This document shows positions 11,416-22,638 of a stretch of DNA of 64,000 nt, in pieces. Origin of the DNA: Ceratorhiza oryzae-sativae. Taxonomy: Eukaryota > Basidiomycota > Agaricomycetes > Cantharellales > Ceratobasidiaceae. Below the pieces are notes generated by a model. That model was not told the DNA's origin. It worked only from the letters and a program-made list of their open reading frames with translations, and made no database searches. The DNA is taken from the NCBI GenBank assembly GCA_030998015.1, contig JARWMV010000234.1:1550001-1614000 (forward strand). Reading direction: 5' to 3'. How positions within the stretch are numbered: position 1 is the first letter of the stretch; each line of letters begins with the position of its first letter. A program made the translations under genes and the position numbers.

Positions 11416-13239
11416 ATGTGGGCTCGCACTGTGACCACTGCACTCGCCGTCGCTGGCTTTGCTCTCGGAAGCGGAGTCGATAATGAGCCTCGGGATGCGT
11501 TTATCTCTTGCCTTCAAAGCAGCGGTTCCAGTGGGGCTATCGTTACTCCCTCGAACAGCGACTATGACACAGCACGTGCAGCTTACAACCAAAGGCTCAG
11601 CTACAAGCCTGCAGCTATTGCATATCCGTAAGCCAAGGTCACCGTAATCGAATGTCTAATTAAAAACAAACAAATCATGTAGAAAATCAGCCGCTGACGT
11701 CCAATACTACGTTAAATGCGCGGCTGCGAGCAAGATGCCGGTTGTTGCGCGTTCCGGTGGTCATTCTTACGCAGCTTATGGGGTGCGTATTCCTACTCTA
11801 TGTTCTTTTTCAGACGAAGCTAATCAAATTTTAGCTCGGTGGCCAAGATGGGGCATTTGTTGTCGACCTGAAGTACATGAAGTCGCTGACTGTCGATTCG
11901 TATGGTGTCGCTAAGATTCAAACCGGCAACCTGCTCGGGGACATCGCCCAAGGGCTCTGGGACAATGGTCAACGGGCTTTACCTCACGGTACGTGCCCAT
12001 ACGTCGGAAGCGGAGTAAGTCCATCGCTTTATACGACACCATCATCCCACAGCTCGTGCTAACTTCAACTCAAGGGCCACGCAGCTTTCGGTGGATACGG
12101 CCCGTTCTCTCGCGTCGCTGGTCTGTTCCAGGATCGCATCATCGCTGCTGAGGTTGTGCTGGCAAATGGCACGCTCGTGATGGCGTCGACCACTACAAAC
12201 TCAGACCTGTTCTGGGCTTTACGTGGTGCTGGCGCGTCTTATGGAATCGTGACACAGTGGACGTTTGCGACGCTAGCTGCGCCTACAAACGTCATTGGCT
12301 ATACTATCGAATACAACACGAAGATTACAGCAAAAAATCTTGCCAATATACTTGGTAAATGGCAAAAGCGTGCCCAGGCTGCCCCCAAGGAGATGGCTAT
12401 GCTGGGTGCAATTGGTCCCGACGGGAATGGCGGGCTTTATATGCAGGTGGGTAGAGTCGCTTCAACACCGCATCGCAGTCGCTGACTATTATGAACGAAA
12501 AGTTCTCTGGTAACTACTACGGGCCTATGTCTGACTTCAATTCTGTCACCGCAGACTGGAAGGAGGCACTAAGCCCAGGCAACATCACGGTCAAAACCTA
12601 CAATTGGTACGACTCACTTGTCGCTACAGACGGTCGTCTTTCGACCAAAGACGCCGAAACAAAGGGCACGTTCTTCGCCAAGTCACTATTCACCAAGACT
12701 GCAGTGACTTCCAGGCAGTGGACGAGTTTCGCGAATTACTTGATGTCCAAAGGCGCGAACAGTGACGCTGATTGGTTTGTTGGAATTGATTGTAAGTTTT
12801 GGGCTTCAGTATTCCTCACGGCCATTAATCTGCGTCATTGGGTTAACTTTGCGCGTAGTGTATGGAGGCGCAGTCAAGGACGCGGGCGCGGATGCTACCT
12901 CGTTTGCGCACCGCGACGCCATCCTCTCGTTCCAACTTTATGCCAATTCGAAGGACCTCAAGCCACCTTTCCCATCCGATGGTATCTCGTTCGTCAATGG
13001 CATGCTCAACGCCCTGGATCCCAACCCACAGGCAGCATGTATGCGCATTTATATCTCTTTCCCCGGGTTCCTAGCTAATAATTCCCCCAACAGACGTTAA
13101 TTATGTCGACCCAACGTTGACCGACTCTCAATGGAAAAATCAATACTATGGCTCACATTACTCCCGCCTTTCGTCAATTAAACGCATGGTCGACCCTGAT
13201 AATGTGTTTAGATTCCCCCAGTCTATTGGTTTGTCTTGA
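11416..13239 (+). CDS. Secreted FAD-linked oxidase, berberine-bridge/AA7 type (copy 2)
   Basis: Intact tandem paralogue of the gene at 9111. Seven exons (11416-11627, 11683-11782, 11835-12014, 12075-12446, 12503-12791, 12859-13038, 13094-13239) sum to 1479 nt, giving 492 residues with no frame break. It has an N-terminal secretion signal, then the PCMH FAD domain with [14 protein letters not shown] and [18 protein letters not shown] (predicted His and Cys flavin attachment), [15 protein letters not shown] typical of the family, and the BBE C-terminus YVNYVDPTL. An in-frame Met 20 codons upstream (11356) would bury the signal peptide, so 11416 is preferred. The substrate may be an oligosaccharide or a small phenolic or alkaloid-like molecule; sequence alone does not decide. 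The 3' flank also resembles that of copy 1, so the duplication unit extends to about 13465. Confidence 0.93.
12979..13179 (+). repeat. Near-identical 3' block shared by AA7 copies (copy 2 side)
   Basis: Partner of 10653-10853. The intron 13039-13093 matches intron 10713-10767 base for base by eye, while the upstream introns of the two genes differ in both length and sequence. Confidence 0.8.
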
Positions 13240-13465
13240 TGGGTTTTCTCACTTTTTGGGCGCCTAAAGCCATATGTTTCCAAACACGCTCTCATATGTT
13301 TGAGGATTTTGTGTGATGGAATTTATTGTTTGTTACATTGGACGTTTATTTTACCGACTCAATTCTGCACTAGGCTGTAATCAAGAAGTAACGGTGTGTG
13401 CGTGAATGCGGTACTATTTCTTCCTTGGGCGCCATCGCTGCCTCGTCGTTGATCATAGCCTGTAA

Positions 13466-13806
13466 TGTTAGTGTCTTTGGAAAGAAATATTCCCTTGTAA
13501 GCGTCGCTCACACCCTAAATATTATCGAGCCCTTATTAACAACGCGCTTATTAATAAGCATATCCAATCACGAATAAGCCAGGGTGTTTATGAGTTATTA
13601 CAGTGTTTTAGAGTACAATATATCTATCTAATCCAATTTCCGAAGTAAATTCATCCGCGATTATATAAACTGGGGCAAAGATATAAGTTATCTTTATTAT
13701 TTTGATGAACGGAAACATTCCCACTAGCCGAACACTTAATTTAGCAATACGCAAAATGGGACCACATACTTTTATAAAGATACGTGCATACAAAGAGGTA
13801 ACAGCT
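13466..13806. other. AT-rich intergenic stretch with a 14-nt palindrome
   Basis: No gene is seen. The stretch is visibly richer in A and T than its surroundings and holds the perfect palindrome GCTTATTAATAAGC at 13546-13559. It lies between the 3' flank of the second oxidase and the 3' end of the LCP5-like gene, so it may contain both polyadenylation regions. It could also be a decayed insertion, but no terminal repeats were found. Confidence 0.4.
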
Positions 13807-15028
13807 CTACTTTCGTCGCTTCAAAGATTGCTTGTTCGCTTTTATTGCAGCCTCAAACTTGCTCTTTTTGCGTACTCGTGACCCTTCTCGTGGCTCGTCC
13901 GCCTGATCCACTTTTCTCACGCGACTCCTCTCAAACGCATTTAGCTTCTTCCCTCGTTGCCTGAGCTCTTCATATCCATCGCCGCCACTTGGGCCGGCAC
14001 GTTTGCGGTCAATTGATCCAAGGACATCCTTGAACTCATCTCGCAATGCCGCCCCACCACCTCTCCTCGCGCCGCTCCCGCCAAATGCCATATCTTCCTC
14101 ATCCCTCTTCCTCCTCTTACTTTCTTTCTTATTCATGACTAATCGTGTCATGTTCTCCTCTTCATACTCGGTCATACGTTGCAACTCGCGCGCACGGGCG
14201 GACGATAGCGATGCGTTTCCGTTGCCTAGACCTGAAGCGGACTCGGCGTGCGGACGAGAGGGATCGAGTGTAAGCAGTGAGGAGAGAGAGCGGGGTTGGG
14301 GCTGCGTTCTGTCCTTTTTGGATCCCTTCTCCACATAGGGAACTGGCGCAAGCTTGGGCGGACGGTATATTTCATCGTCGTCTGACTCCGAGTTAGCTTC
14401 TTGGTTGGCGGATTCAGTAGTTATACGCCCGCGCTGTGTGGATGGAGCTGCCAGGTTCGAGAGGTTGGGCTTGAAGGCCAGCGGGTCTAGAGAAGTAATT
14501 AGGAGCAAAACATTTGAACGAGGTATAGTATTCTACCATCAATTACGTCGCCATCTTCTTGAGGTGCATCCTGCGCCAGTCGAACCAGCTTGTCAATCTG
14601 GTATTTCAGACGAGCCTCAAGAGTCTTGGTCTTCTCGAGTATTATCCTGTTTTCCACCATGGTATCAACTAAATCACCCGCGTCGGCTCCTCGAGCAGGG
14701 CGCGCCAAATCCCCGAACGGCTGTGATGGCGGAGAACGATCCAGCAACGAGTGGCCTAGTATACGATGGGCCGAGAGCAACGCCAGGGAGTGGATATACG
14801 ATAGCATCACATGATTCTTGAGTGACAAAAGCGAAATTCCAGCGGCCATATCAAGTTCGGAGTCCTGTCTGAGCTTTAGTCTCAATGGGTGTGATGCGTG
14901 AAGTATAATCAGTCTTACTTGGCTAAAAGAGCTTGAACAAGCTGCCGGGCTGATGCGATACTGCTAGTGATTTCTTTGGATGCATCACAAAACGCTTGAA
15001 TATCTGGATTGCTGTCCGAGGCTGTCAT
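13807..15028 (-). CDS. LCP5: Sas10/C1D family U3 snoRNP protein, LCP5/neuroguidin-like
   Basis: Nucleolar factor that acts with U3 snoRNP in 18S rRNA processing (family knowledge). The first exon, from Met at 15028, encodes TASDSNPDIQAFCDASKEI. The next gives the Sas10/C1D core with GISLLSLKNHVMLSYIHSLA, then a charged linker. The signature YRPPKLAPVPYVE of LCP5/neuroguidin lies at about 14350. The tail is strongly basic (many KR-rich segments, ending SLKRRK), as expected for a nucleolar protein. Three or more exons with short introns (for example near 14509 and 14886). It is divergent from SF3A1, with 269 bp between start codons. Confidence 0.88.
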
Positions 15029-15297
15029 AGCTAGTGGAACTATGTCAGTGCAGCTCAACGAGGGCGACACATATGCAGGACAGAATCAGTTAACCGTTTT
15101 CTAGGCGGCCCGCTCAAAAGCAGTTGTGCATTTCCATCGTGGCTCAGAGCCCAGTGCGTTTCATCTTTGAATTAAATCATGAGACTATAACTTGCCTTGT
15201 GGTAGTCGGACGGGGACCAAAAAGTTTACAGTTCAGCAGGTTATGTAATACCAGCCAGGTCACGTGCCCAGGTGTATGTAACTTCCTGTTCACCATC
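15029..15297. promoter_or_regulatory. Bidirectional promoter region LCP5/SF3A1 with a CACGTG site
   Basis: The 269 bp between divergent start codons must hold both promoters. A CACGTG (bHLH/Cbf1-type core) lies at 15261-15266, about 32 bp before the SF3A1 start. No clear TATA box is seen. The link to regulation is inference. Confidence 0.45.
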
Positions 15298-17979
15298 ATG
15301 TCTGTTGCCGTAGCAAGTCCGATGGGCGCCGCAATGGACCGCCAGGTCAACGAAATGATCGAAGACGCAGTGGCCTCTGCAAATCAAACCCATTCGATAC
15401 AAGGTATTGAACCGGAATTGCCGAAAACAGGTGCCGCCAAGTTTGCAACTGGTATGATCTATCCACCGCCTGACATTCGCAGTAAGTAGTCTATCCAATA
15501 TGATTTATTCCGACGCTGATCTTTCTTCTAGCTATTATCGACAGAACCGCCGCCTTTGTTGCCCGCTCGGCGAACCCTCCCCAATTTGAGGACAAGATTC
15601 GCGAGTCACAGCGTAATGAGCCCAAGTTCTCATTCCTGAACTCGGCAGACCCATATCATGCATACTACAGGCATCGTATCCAAAAGGTCGAAGACGGTGA
15701 AGATGATCAAACCGTAACTGCAGCGGCTGCCAAAGACGTCCCTGAGACGGCCGCACCCGTCGCTCAAGCCCCGCCAAAAGAGCCCCCACCGCACGAGTTT
15801 GTGTTTGATACTCCGCAGGTGAGCGCTGTTGACTTGTGAGTACTTTCTCTTGGCTTATTGCGTTCGCATACTCATGGTCTATGTAGAGATATAATCAAAC
15901 TCACTGCGCTTTATACCGCTCGGCGTGGTCGACCATTCCTTAACGCGCTCCAAGCGCGTGAGGCGCGCAACTTCCAATTCGATTTTTTGCGTCCAAATCA
16001 TTCGCTCTTTAGCTACTTTAACCATCTTGTGGAGCAATACACACGGGTGCTCCACCCTTCAAAAGATCTTCTGGCTAAAATGGCCTTGCACGCCTTGCCG
16101 GAAGGAAAATGGGATATGCTTGCGGATGCGCGCGAACGTGCCGCATACGAACGCTGGCGGAGGGAACGCGAGAAAAAGAGGGAAGACGACAAGGAAGCTG
16201 AGCGCCGTGGGTACTTAAACATTCATGTTACCATCCACTAACCTCAAAATAGTTGCATTCGCTGAGATCGAATGGCACGATTATCATATCGTCCAGACTA
16301 TCGAATTCACTGCGGCCGATGCTACTTCCGACCTCCCTCCTCCAATGAGCATTGCCGAAGTCGAAAATATGACGCTCGCTCAAAAACGCATGGCTGCGCA
16401 GATTATGGAAGCCACTGCTCCCGATGTCGAAGCTTACCGTGCTGCGAACGTTCGGATGGAGGAAGAGCCCGACGTGGACGCTCAGCCCTCAAACGGCTAC
16501 GCCGAACCTATCGAGGACGAAGAGGTGCGCGAGAGGAAGCGCAAGGAAGCAGAGGAACGTGAGAGAGAGGAGGCCCGCGCAAGGGAGATTCAGAGTGGTG
16601 CAACAGGCCCTATGAAAATCAGGAAAGACTACGTGCCCAAGAGTAAGTGTACCACATCTTTGGCTTGGGTTACTGGCTGACATTTGTTAGCTCTTGCGGC
16701 CAAGAACTCGAAGCAAAAGACGACTACCTGTACTATTTGTGGGCAGCAAATTCCGGAAGACGAGCTTGCGGAACACATGCGTATCGAGCTGTTGGATCCC
16801 AAGTGGAAGACGCAACGGGACAATCTCGAGATGCGCCGAGCGCAGGCGAGCGAGTTGCAAGGGGGTAAGCTCCAAATAGGCATACAACCCTGCAATGTCG
16901 TACTCATTTTGATTCGTAGGTGCCAACGTTGTCAGTTCTTTGCGCCAGCTGGCTCGAACTCGCGTGGATATCTTTGGCGCCGATGCTGACGAAGAAGCGC
17001 GCAAAAAGGAAGAGGAGGAGGAACGGGCCCGCCGTCGTGAACGCGAAAAGGTTGTCTGGGATGGCCACACCGCATCCAAGGCTGGCACACTCGACAAGTT
17101 CCAGACAAATGCGAACCTGGACGAGCAAATTGCTGCGATCCACAAGACAAAGCTGGGTCTCGGAGCGTAAGTAACATTTCCCCAAATTCGCTTCGCCTCA
17201 AGCCAACGCCGGACCTTGTTACCAGAACTCCCAACAATCCGATCGGCCCTTCCGCTGGACCAGGTGGCACTGTAAGCAGCCTACCCATCAACCCGTCCCT
17301 GCCCGCAAATCCAACGACGCTTCCGCCACTTCCACTCGACCCCACGGGTGTCTATTCGGCGGGTGCGACAGTGTTCGCGGCACCTCAGCCACTTCCACCG
17401 CCTCACCCATCCCTCCCCGCAATGCCGGCGTTTGCAATGTCCGCGGCCGGAATTCATCCTAGTCGGCTGGCAGCAATGGGCATGCCTGGCGGACCGTCAC
17501 CCGTTGCAGGTGTCGTACGGAGCGCAGATGAGATGGGTGGCGGGGATTCACAAGCGGCACCTAAACGTCCGAGGGTGGAGAAACTACCGGAAGGCAGGTA
17601 CTATACTGAGCAAGACTGGGTGAACCTCCACAACGTGAGCCGTTCCTTGATGCGATGCAGAAATAAAATTTACTGACACATACACGTTGCGTAGAATGAA
17701 CCTGTGACAATCAATGTTCAGCTACCGAACCATCCCGAACAGCCTGAATGGAAGATGAACGGCCAGACGATCCAGGTACCCGACCTCCCGCTCACGTTGC
17801 TTATCGGCACTTTGCGCGACCGGGTACAGCATATCGCTGGAAGCTCGCTTGGTGTCAGCCGAATGCGGTTGACCTACAATAATAAACCGTTAACGAGCAA
17901 TCAGACGTTGGCGAGCTATAACTTGGGTGAGGGTGACCTTGTGGTACTTGACGTGCGGGATCAGAAGAAAAAGAAATAG
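15298..17979 (+). CDS. SF3A1: Splicing factor 3A subunit 1 (PRP21 homologue)
   Basis: Component of the SF3a complex of U2 snRNP, needed for branch-site recognition in the nucleus. Landmarks in order: a first SURP/SWAP module (PPPDIRTIIDRTAAFVAR with FSFLNSADPYHAYYRHRI); a second SURP module (ALYTARRGRPFLNALQARE through FSYFNHLVEQYTRVLHP); a charged helical region (REREKKREDDKEAER); FAEIEWHDYHIVQTIEF; a conserved IRKDYVPK segment; a Pro-rich linker; and a C-terminal ubiquitin-like fold beginning VTINVQLPNHPE and ending in DVRDQKKKK. This order and overall size match fungal and animal SF3A1. Seven or eight exons with introns around 50-70 nt. The first Met of the open frame is 15298, preceded by ACCATC. 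No frame problem was seen. Confidence 0.95.
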
Positions 17980-18360
17980 GATGTGTTGTAGGATTTAGTA
18001 TGTACTATTGGGATTGCTACATAATATATACAGCAGGTGGTTTGTTCGTTGCAATGAGTGTGAATATTACTAGTTGCTACGAAAGTCTATTTTACATATT
18101 GGTCGAGCAAAATCATACTTTTACATACGCCATTGAAAAAAAAAAAAACGTATGGCTACTGAGCGTCGGGAATGAAAAGTGTACGCGTGAAGCCAACCCG
18201 AAAATGCAAGATACTAACGGAAACAGCTGGAGAATAAGAAAAAGGAATAACACGTCGCCAGTCGACGGTTTTAGTAACTCGCCGAGCCGAGGATGAACCC
18301 CAGCTTAGACCCCAAAAAAGACAGCATAAACCCCAGGCACGATCGCATCAATTCGGCTAT

Positions 18361-19105
18361 GCTGCTGCAGGTGTGATCGGCGGAGAAGGTTGCGGAGAAT
18401 GGGTGTGCAGTGGGTGGTTATGTCGCTGCCTAGTCGGCGAGGTCGGAACCTGGGAGTGACCGTGCCCATGGGGAAGTGGCTGGGGATGGGAATGAGATCC
18501 CCGTCGCCTGCTGCCGGTTGCAGGCGGGTATAGGGCGTACCCCGGAGTGTGATGTTGGACAGACACGTAGTCGTAGCCCTGAGTGCGCTGTTGTGTCTGT
18601 CCATGCCATGGATACCCGTTTAGACTGGCAACGCTCACTGTTGAGCCCGCAGGCACCGTATCCATTAAGCCCATCGCATCACCCACGGGTTCCGGGTTGC
18701 CTCCGGTTGGTGCACTCCAAGGGCCAGCGAGAGGTGGGCTCAGACGTGTTGGGAGCGTCCAAAGGCCTGTTGGGCTCGGGAGCGGCATCGAGAATTTGTC
18801 TACGGGTATAGATAGGGGCGATGTCGAGAGGCTCGAACGGCGAGAGTGGGAGCGCCGGGTATGAGAGGCGCGATAGGGGTGTTGCTCGTCGACGAGGCGG
18901 TCGACGAGCCCGAGGCGGACGCGCCCGACGAGCTGCCGTGTGTGACGACATCCAACAGCGGATGGTCGCGGAGCGATGGAGGGACCGGCGGGGGCTGAGG
19001 CCTGCGAGATGAGATGCCGCGCGATAAGCGTGGGCGTGTGGGACGATGGGGAGGAGTTCGAGGAGAGTGCAGAGTGCTGGATGTGGGGATCTCGTGCGAG
19101 GCCAT
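18361..19105 (-). CDS. Hypothetical Ser/Pro-rich protein, reading frame unresolved
   Basis: A low-complexity protein-coding region I cannot assign. The best start is Met at 19105 (MASHEIPTSS), which sits in the context GACCATGG just after what looks like a 5'-UTR intron (GTGAGCTC to TTCAG), with a TATATA element at about 19320. From there the frame reads Ser/Pro/Arg-rich sequence but stops at 18800. A second frame is natural between about 18850 and 18690 (PLSPFEPLDIAPIYTRR), and a third from about 18790 to 18357 (GYPWHGQTQQRTQGYDYV, ending in a His/Pro-rich tail). A pair of one-base insertions, or introns I cannot place, would join them. A separate frame running all the way from 19130 is also open. 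Coding potential is plausible; the exact product is not. Confidence 0.4.
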
Positions 19106-19317
19106 GGTCGTGAGCCTGAAGGAGCAGCAATCAGCCCAGGCTCCCTATCCGGCTAGACGACGTCATTTTGGAACAGAGAGCTCACCCTGAGATGCGCTAT
19201 CGGCGATTGCACTCGAACAACTATCGGCGCTTGCGCGATGGATTGCGGGCGAGGGGGCGCAGCTCGAGTATAGGGGTTGGGGGGGGGGTGGGGGCGGAGT
19301 GGAGCAGGTGGGACCGA

Positions 19318-19330
19318 GGCTATATAAGCA
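19318..19330 (-). promoter_or_regulatory. TATA element for the Ser/Pro-rich hypothetical gene
   Basis: The minus strand reads GCTTATATAGCC. It lies about 215 bp upstream of the proposed start at 19105, with a likely untranslated first exon and an intron in between. A second TATATAAG-like motif occurs at about 19530. Confidence 0.35.
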
Positions 19331-20426
19331 GCCCGCGAGGCGCGGCAGGGGCTCCCAATCGAGAAGGGATACTGAAATATTCTGGAAGTGAAATATACGC
19401 TGCTTAGCAGATATGGGGGACTCCCGGTTCCGCAGCAGGATTGGCTGATTGAAGCGCGATATCGGCGCTGGTCGCTCGGGCGGCTGACTGGGGGGGACGA
19501 AAATGCGGTGGGGCGTTTGAGGTTGTGGTTATATAAGGCCACCCAGCGCTGTTGCCTCAAGGTCAGGACTATCAGATACACGCCCAAGAGGCTGTGGAGG
19601 CTACACTTGGCGTCGGTGGGTCTACTTATACACCGGCGTTACGGGTTTTGAAAAATTATGGAACAGTGTATGACAGGGAAGACCGCGAAGACCTAGCGTT
19701 AGATCGAGGGTGGAAACACAAGTTGTCCTCAGCCCTTGGCGGGGGTCCGCCCCACGGCAACAGACATCGCTTTATATACACAAGAACGTGCGCAGCATCA
19801 TTCCGGCGAGAAACCAAGCCGCGTAAATGTCTTAGGAACTGACCGCGCCCGCGATCGGCGTCGGCGCCCATCGTGCCGGCGGCTACCCCGGATTCCCGGC
19901 TGGCTAAGACTAATAATAATACTAATAAAGACCCCCATATCGACGGCCCCACAACATCGATTCAATTGACCCGCCAACGTCTCGGCGTTGTCAACACTGC
20001 TCGCATACACCCAGCTCGCAACACACCGAGACTCAGCCGCCTAGCTGTTTCCGCTCAGGGAATTCTGAACGCAGAGCACATGCCATACAAAGAAGGGCTT
20101 CCATCCACATCTATCGCTCCGACAGTTCCTCGCCACTTCCTTGCCGGAATTACATCTGTATTTATATATTTTCTTTCGAGGGGCTTTGTTCGCTCGTCGC
20201 CTGGGACTGACTAAAGGTAAAGACCGTTCTGGTCTATTTACTCTACGACACCTCAGTGAAGAGAGCAATTTCCTAGTTTGTCCTCGCTTAGCAATATTTA
20301 TATGCATACCTCTCGCTTCGCGCGTGCCGCTCCGGCGGCGTAGCTTGTGATGCATGACTCGACGAGCCCCTGTGGGGGCCTATTTGAGCCTGGGAGCCCT
20401 TGCGATTTCCGCTCGAATGTCTCGCC
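19331..20426. other. Long intergenic region, no gene recognised
   Basis: About 1.1 kb between the minus-strand hypothetical gene and the PNPOx-like gene. Only short open frames without domains occur. TATATAAG occurs at about 19530 and further TATATA-like runs near 19770, so it may hold distal promoter sequence or an unrecognised non-coding transcript. Confidence 0.35.
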
Positions 20427-21556
20427 ATGCCGTCTCCAGACTCAGATGCCAAGTTCGAGAAGACTGCGCTGAACACCGTGCGCAGACGGCCGGACCGAGG
20501 TATGTGCGTTGTCCTATCCAACCCGATCCAGTTCTCGGCTTCTTCGACCCCCCCCATCCCCGATGCTGAATGGCTTGCTTCGGCATCCCCACTCCGCTCT
20601 CATCTAAAGGCGTCTATGACAAAGAGACGATATCCGCAATCATTCGTGAAGCCCGAGTCATGCATGTGGCATTTGTAGGTTCGTACTACCTCGGGCGCAT
20701 ATACTGCGGAACTCAGCAATCCTGTGCCTTTTTTCTGATGAGCAGATCCTTCGGGGCTACCCCAATGTGTCCCGATGCTCGCTGCATGGCACGAGGACGA
20801 GACGGGGCAGTGTTACATTTACTTTCATGGTACGCATGCCAATGGTGCCGGATTGTGCCTTGCCAAGTGGCGGCTGACAGTCGTGCCGCGTTTGGCAGGA
20901 TATCCGACGACTCGCATCTCAACACGCTCTCGATGCTGGTACACCTCTTGTCGCAACTGCTACCCTCGTTGATGGACTGGTTCTTGCCCTGTCCGCCTTC
21001 TCGCATTCAATGAACTACCGATCGTGAGTGTCTCGCATATATATATATAGACGCCCGGCGAGGAGCTATCGCGGATTTCAGTGCTGTCGCACATGGCGTG
21101 GCGTTCCCTATCTCCGCAAAGAAAAGCAGGGTGCTTTCGAGCTGCTCGTGGAACAACTTGTGCCCGGTCGATGGGACGCATCGCGTCAGCCTGACAGGAA
21201 GAATCAGACGGCACTGGCATATTGAGAATGAAGGTTGAAACAGCCAGGCAAGTCTTCACCCTCGTTTTGCTTCATAAGCAGGGCTAACTTGCGTGATTTG
21301 TAGTGCCAAAATCCGCACTGGCCCCCCAAAAGATGAGAAAAAGGTCAATTATTTACTAATAAACTCGTAAAAGTATTGAAATTGGATACAGGATCTAACG
21401 AATGAAGAACTAGTATCCAAGACATGGACAGGTGTGATTCCATTGCGCGTCGTTCCGGTGCACCCGAGCCATCGAGCTACTGCAGCATTCCACCACCGGC
21501 ACACGTTGACGCTCTCGCCAGAGTGGGGAGATGAGTCAAAAATTGACCAAACATAG
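20427..21556 (+). pseudogene. PNPOx-like flavin-nucleotide-binding protein, frame-disrupted
   Basis: The pyridoxamine 5'-phosphate oxidase-like split-barrel family is clear: TALNTVRRRPDRG, GVYDKETISAIIREARVMHV, then DPSGLPQCVPMLAAW, YIYFHG, the hallmark LVDGLVLALSAFSHSMNYRS, AVAHGVAF, FELLVEQLVPGRWD, SAKIRTGPPKD and a C-terminal TWTGVIPLRVVPV. Homologous segments fall in different frames: at about 20900-20925, at about 21118-21127 (AAAGAAAAG) and at about 21190-21203 (GACAGGAAG). At least three one-base changes are needed in a protein of about 240 residues. That density suggests a real pseudogene, but single-base breaks also occur in intact-looking essential genes of this window, so assembly error is a live alternative. 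Family members bind FMN; substrates are mostly unknown. Confidence 0.65.
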
Positions 21557-22520
21557 TTACCGGAATCAAGTGGGAGGGCCTTATGCAACTCTTACACATT
21601 TTTTCACACATGTCAAACATGTTTGAGCCGAATGATTAATTGTTGCAACGAACCGGTTAGCGTGTGAAACGGGGGCCGTCGGCGGAGTGGCGGGGAGCAT
21701 GGGATAAATATAGATGACCATATTTACCTGATTCGGCGAGCGTGTCAATCACGGACATGGCAACAGCCAATCATTGGCTGAAGAAGCAAGAAGTCTACTG
21801 AATGTTTGAAGAGAAGGTTTGAATGTACTCAGAAGATTGGAAGAAAGTAACAATAGGACATCCGCTGGATCCATTCAGCATCACATTCCATGAGGCTTTT
21901 ATCCTAGCAATACGTAAACGAAGCCGCGCGAGCTATATGCCTTTGGATCGACCAAGGGCGGGAAACACTTCACGGCGATGATTAAGCGAATTGAACAGTC
22001 ACGCTCTTGCCTGTTTCAGTCCGTTATCAGATAGAGAGCTGATAAAGACGATCGATTCAGCTTAAAGCTCTCATAGAATTCTTTTCTATGCTTCTCCGCA
22101 ATTGTGGGGATGGATCCATAGCGACCCCTATCGGCTCCACTCGCTCCAACTCCTCCGGCAACTTAGCAACCCTGTGATTCTCCTATCAAGTTCTGTTCCT
22201 CTCGAGCTAAAACCGCAAACAAGAAAATTAGTGTTTGCGCGTGGTATTTCAAGCTTCTCTTTTGTCGAACAAGCGTATCGCATCCGCTGTTGCAAAATCA
22301 AGTAGTGGCGCAAGCCTCAGCTGTTTTTGGCGCACCTTCGCGGGGCGAGCACACCGTGTGACCAATGAGACACGACCTGCTGACCCCAATAGCGCCGGTA
22401 GAAAACACGTTGTGCCCTAGTACGGGCAGCGGATCGAGCGACGTTGCCTCACGAATGGCTCTATATTGGCCACCATACATCCACGGACATCCACGGAACG
22501 CGTCCGGGGTCCCCGCACTT
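21557..22520. other. Intergenic region, no gene recognised
   Basis: About 1 kb with no recognisable coding sequence, upstream of the SRR1-domain gene. It includes a short inverted match around ACATGTCAAACATGT at about 21608. Confidence 0.35.
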
Positions 22521-22554
22521 GCACGTGATGTCATACAGCACACTGCACGTGATG
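22521..22554 (+). promoter_or_regulatory. Paired GCACGTGATG elements upstream of SRR1 gene
   Basis: The 10-mer GCACGTGATG occurs twice, at 22521-22530 and 22545-22554, 24 bp apart and 85-118 bp before the start codon at 22639. CACGTGA is the core bound by Cbf1-type bHLH factors in fungi. A repeated copy in a proximal promoter position is suggestive, but function is inference. Confidence 0.5.
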
Positions 22555-22638
22555 ATCTGCAAAAAAAGTTTCAAATTGACGCCGACCATACTATTCTTGT
22601 GCAAACCTGGTTAGGTCGGCTCTACGTAAACTGCATAT

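Noticed and set aside
1..13465. A secondary-metabolite cluster (P450, FAD oxidases, nearby transporter)
   Set aside because: No backbone synthase is present, HIS3 and a mannosidase intervene, and the transporter is 30 kb away among housekeeping genes.
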